This document shows positions 37,016-39,480 of a stretch of 39,480 nt of DNA, piece by piece. Numbering within the stretch: the first letter of the stretch is position 1; every line of letters starts with the position of its first letter. Both the position numbers and the translations under genes were made by a program. The stretch covers positions 1-39,480 of the forward strand of contig NZ_JAOPXP010000228.1 of NCBI RefSeq assembly GCF_025965085.1, given 5' to 3'. This DNA comes from Marmoricola sp. (GTDB lineage Bacteria > Actinomycetota > Actinomycetes > Propionibacteriales > Nocardioidaceae). The notes beneath the pieces were generated by a model, which searched no databases, was not told the origin of the DNA, and worked only from the letters and a program-made list of their open reading frames with translations.

Positions 37016-37579
37016 ATGTCGACACCCCAGAACGAGACGCCGGAGGAGCAGGTGACCGTGATCGGTTCGGACGGTCAACCCGTCGCCGTACAGGCGGTGG
37101 AGGCTCGTGAGGACGAGGACACCGAGCGCAACGTCACCGAGCTCGTCGAGCAGCCCGCGAAGGTCATGCGCATCGGCCGGATGGTCCAGCAGCTCCTCGA
37201 GGAGGTGAAGGCCGCACCGCTCGACGAGGCCGGCCGCAAACGGCTGGCCGCCGTGCTGCACACCTCCATCAGGGAGCTCAAGGACGGACTCGCGCCCGAG
37301 CTCGACGAGGAGCTGGACCGGCTGATCGAGCCCTTCGACGACAGCACGCCCAGCGAGTCCGAGCTGCGCATCGCCCAGGCGACGCTGGTCGGCTGGCTCG
37401 AAGGCCTGTTCCACGGCATCCAGACGGCGATCTACGCCCAGCAGATGGCGGCGCGCTCACAACTCGAGCAGATGCGGGCGCTGCCCCCGGGATCGACGCC
37501 GGGCACGCACGAGGGCCACGGCCACCCCGGCGCCGAGAACGCCCACGAGCCGCTGGCGCAGAACGGGATGTACCTCTAG
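37016..37579 (+). CDS. bpa: Bacterial proteasome activator (Bpa/PafE-like)
   Basis: AKVMRIGRMVQQLLEEVKAAPLDEAGRKRLAAVLHTSIRELKDGLAPELDEELDRL...ELRIAQATLVGWLEGLFHGIQTAIYAQQMAARSQLEQM; C-terminal GMYL. Confidence 0.92.
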   Translation: MSTPQNETPEEQVTVIGSDGQPVAVQAVEAREDEDTERNVTELVEQPAKVMRIGRMVQQLLEEVKAAPLDEAGRKRLAAVLHTSIRELKDGLAPELDEELDRLIEPFDDSTPSESELRIAQATLVGWLEGLFHGIQTAIYAQQMAARSQLEQMRALPPGSTPGTHEGHGHPGAENAHEPLAQNGMYL

Positions 37580-37598
37580 CTCGAGGCGTCGGCGCGCG

Positions 37599-38444
37599 TC
37601 AGTCGCAGTAGTCGCAGATGCCGGTTGCCGGCACCGCGGTGTGGCACTTGGGGCACAGCGGCGGCATCTTCTCGGCCGCTGCCGCACGGCGTTCGCGACT
37701 GCGTGAGGCGCTCAACCGCGGGGTGAGCGCCCACGATCCGCCGCCGGAGGGCAGGTCGGCACCGAAGGCGCGGTAGCACTCCAGCCGCTCGCGCGCAGCG
37801 TGGTCGTCGGGGTCGCCCGTCACCTCGCCGCCGGCGGCGATCACGTGGGGTGCATATCCCGCCCCGACGCTGCCGTCGGCGTTGACGCACAGCGAGGAGA
37901 GGAGAGGTTCGCCGCGCTTGGCGCTGTCCATCGCGACCCGGCCCAGGACGTCGCCCATCCAGTAGTGGCTGGGACGCTTCGTGTGGATGTTGCTCCGGCT
38001 CATCACGGCTGCGGCCAGGTCCTTGGACGTGATCACCGCGTGGTACTTGCCCGCCGTCTCCAGCAGGACCTCGCGAGCGGCCTCGGCCCAGGCAGTGCGG
38101 GCGGCGTCGTCGCCGATCTCGGAGGCGTCGACGACCTTCTCCGACTCTTCCTCGACCTCGACACCGGGTTCGCCGTCGACGGCGAACCCGAGACCCACCA
38201 GCACCGCAGCGGCACCCTCGGCACCGCCGGCGAAGTCCTCCGCGGGCGCGAGCTCACCGGTCGCGCGCAGGTGGGCGACCCCGAGCACGGCCATGGAGTC
38301 GTACGTCGAGGAGTCGTGGACCAGCTCGAACTCACCCTGTCGGTCGAAGCCGTAGCGGGACAGGAACTCGTCGGCCCCGATGCGGTCGAACTCTTCGAGC
38401 GCGAGCAGGACGTGCTCCGGCCTGACGGCCTGAAATGGGGGCAT
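37599..38444 (-). CDS. Hypothetical protein with C-terminal zinc ribbon
   Basis: 282 aa; C-terminal LCPKCHTAVPATGICDYCD (CxxC...CxxC); N-terminal MPPFQAVRPEHVLLALEEFDRIGADEFLSRYGF. Confidence 0.8.
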   Translation of the reverse strand: MPPFQAVRPEHVLLALEEFDRIGADEFLSRYGFDRQGEFELVHDSSTYDSMAVLGVAHLRATGELAPAEDFAGGAEGAAAVLVGLGFAVDGEPGVEVEEESEKVVDASEIGDDAARTAWAEAAREVLLETAGKYHAVITSKDLAAAVMSRSNIHTKRPSHYWMGDVLGRVAMDSAKRGEPLLSSLCVNADGSVGAGYAPHVIAAGGEVTGDPDDHAARERLECYRAFGADLPSGGGSWALTPRLSASRSRERRAAAAEKMPPLCPKCHTAVPATGICDYCD

Positions 38445-38478
38445 GTACCCGACTCTACGTCCCGGCCGCGTGCGTTCC

Positions 38479-38973
38479 CTAAAGCGGTCGGACCATGACG
38501 AGCTCCCCGTCCTCCGTGGAGCCGCGCAATTGTGTGAAACCACACGCTGCCAGGACCTTCAGGCTGGCCCGGTTCTCCGGACGCACGCTCGCCCGGATGC
38601 GTACGCCGGCCCGGTCGGTCTCCTCCAGGAGCGCATTGAGGGCCTCGCTCACCGCACCGTGTCCGCGCGCCTCCTCGACCAGGCCGAAGCCGACCTCGGT
38701 CTCCGCGACCTCGTCCGGCCCCGGAGCCGGAGCCCCGAAGAAGCCGATCGAACCGACCACGAGGCCATCGCCGCTCCGCACGATGTGCCGGGGTCCCCAC
38801 GACGCGTCGGGGTCGTCGGCCTTGACCATCGCGGCGGCGTCCTGGTCGCTCTTGCGCGGATAGTCGGGGTGCCAGGAGACGCGCCGACGACCCGCGAGCA
38901 TGCCGACCGCATCCTCAGGGGTCACCAGCTGCAGCCGCAACCGCCTGGAGGTGACGACGTCAGGAAGCTGCAT
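38479..38973 (-). CDS. GNAT-family N-acetyltransferase
   Basis: TSRRLRLQLVTPEDAVGMLAG...VVGSIGFFGAP...EVGFGLVEEARGHGAVSEALNALL...RASVRPENRASLKVLAACGF. Confidence 0.9.
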   Translation of the reverse strand: MQLPDVVTSRRLRLQLVTPEDAVGMLAGRRRVSWHPDYPRKSDQDAAAMVKADDPDASWGPRHIVRSGDGLVVGSIGFFGAPAPGPDEVAETEVGFGLVEEARGHGAVSEALNALLEETDRAGVRIRASVRPENRASLKVLAACGFTQLRGSTEDGELVMVRPL

Positions 38974-39480
38974 CAAGGGGGCCCTCGGGTCGAGGGCCCG
39001 AGCTCTCGAGACCCTGGTTCGAGGAGGGCCGCCCGGGCCTGTCTGGGAACCATCGGCGCAGCTCGACAGCGGCACCGTCGTCGTGGACCGTCTCGGTGGT
39101 GGCGTCGGCGGCGTCGTGGACCTCCTGCACCGCCTGCCCCATGGCCACGCCGCGGGCGGCCCACTGGAGCATCTCGATGTCGTTGCGGCCGTCGCCGGCG
39201 GCCAGCACGTCCTCGGCGGCGATCCCCAGGTCGGCGGCGACCTGGGCCAGCGCGGTGGCCTTGTTCACCCCCTCGGGGGCGATGTCCAGCCAGGCGCTCC
39301 AGCCGACGAAGTAGGTCACCCCCTGCAGGCCGAGGTGCTGCGCGAGCTGGATGAACTCGTCGACCGAGCGGTGCGGGTCGCGCAGGATGATGCGAGTGAC
39401 CGGCCGCGCGCCGAGCTGGTCGGCGCTCTCGATCACCATCTCCCCGGTCAGGTCGCCGCCGGGGAAGTGGTCGTTCAGCC
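38960..39480 (-). CDS. HAD-superfamily (Cof-type) hydrolase, partial, continues past window end
   Basis: APEGVNKATALAQVAADLGIAAEDVLAAGDGRNDIEMLQWAARGVAMGQAVQEVHDAAD; frame open to base 39480. Confidence 0.88.
   Translation of the reverse strand, partial: LNDHFPGGDLTGEMVIESADQLGARPVTRIILRDPHRSVDEFIQLAQHLGLQGVTYFVGWSAWLDIAPEGVNKATALAQVAADLGIAAEDVLAAGDGRNDIEMLQWAARGVAMGQAVQEVHDAADATTETVHDDGAAVELRRWFPDRPGRPSSNQGLESSGPRPEGPLDAAS

Noticed and set aside
1-39480. CRISPR arrays, rRNA genes, prophage genes, NRPS/PKS clusters
   Set aside because: None seen on reading both strands and the ORF track.

Overview
High-GC actinobacterial chromosomal segment, most likely Nocardioides or a relative (inferred from protein content and tRNA layout). 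It is mostly core genes: two-component system, PEP carboxylase, zinc ADH, GH13 trehalose-synthase-like enzyme, HxlR/NmrA pair, SigB/F-type sigma factor, three secreted hydrolases, DMT transporter + LysX + slipin, TIGR03118 protein, GTP-type PEP carboxykinase, tRNA-Arg(ACG), tRNA-Ser(GCT), tRNA-Ser(TGA), nitrilase-family protein, MobA-like protein, quinone oxidoreductase and the proteasome activator Bpa. The accessory-looking part is about 22.2-26.2 kb: XRE-cupin, B3/B4, PaiB-like, a doubly damaged EamA gene and a NERD protein, ending near tRNA-Arg. The best candidate for an undescribed system is at 28.6-30.0 kb. There a TrmB-like/LuxR-HTH regulator converges, with a 27-nt gap, on a 46-aa secreted peptide predicted to release ATRPTHTTYDTGWGFK. 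The peptide's upstream region carries a perfect TTGCAT-N4-ATGCAA inverted repeat, and two long hairpins with TCA loops lie on either side of the module. I read this as a possible peptide-signalling cassette. All family calls come from reading the sequence; no searches were run.
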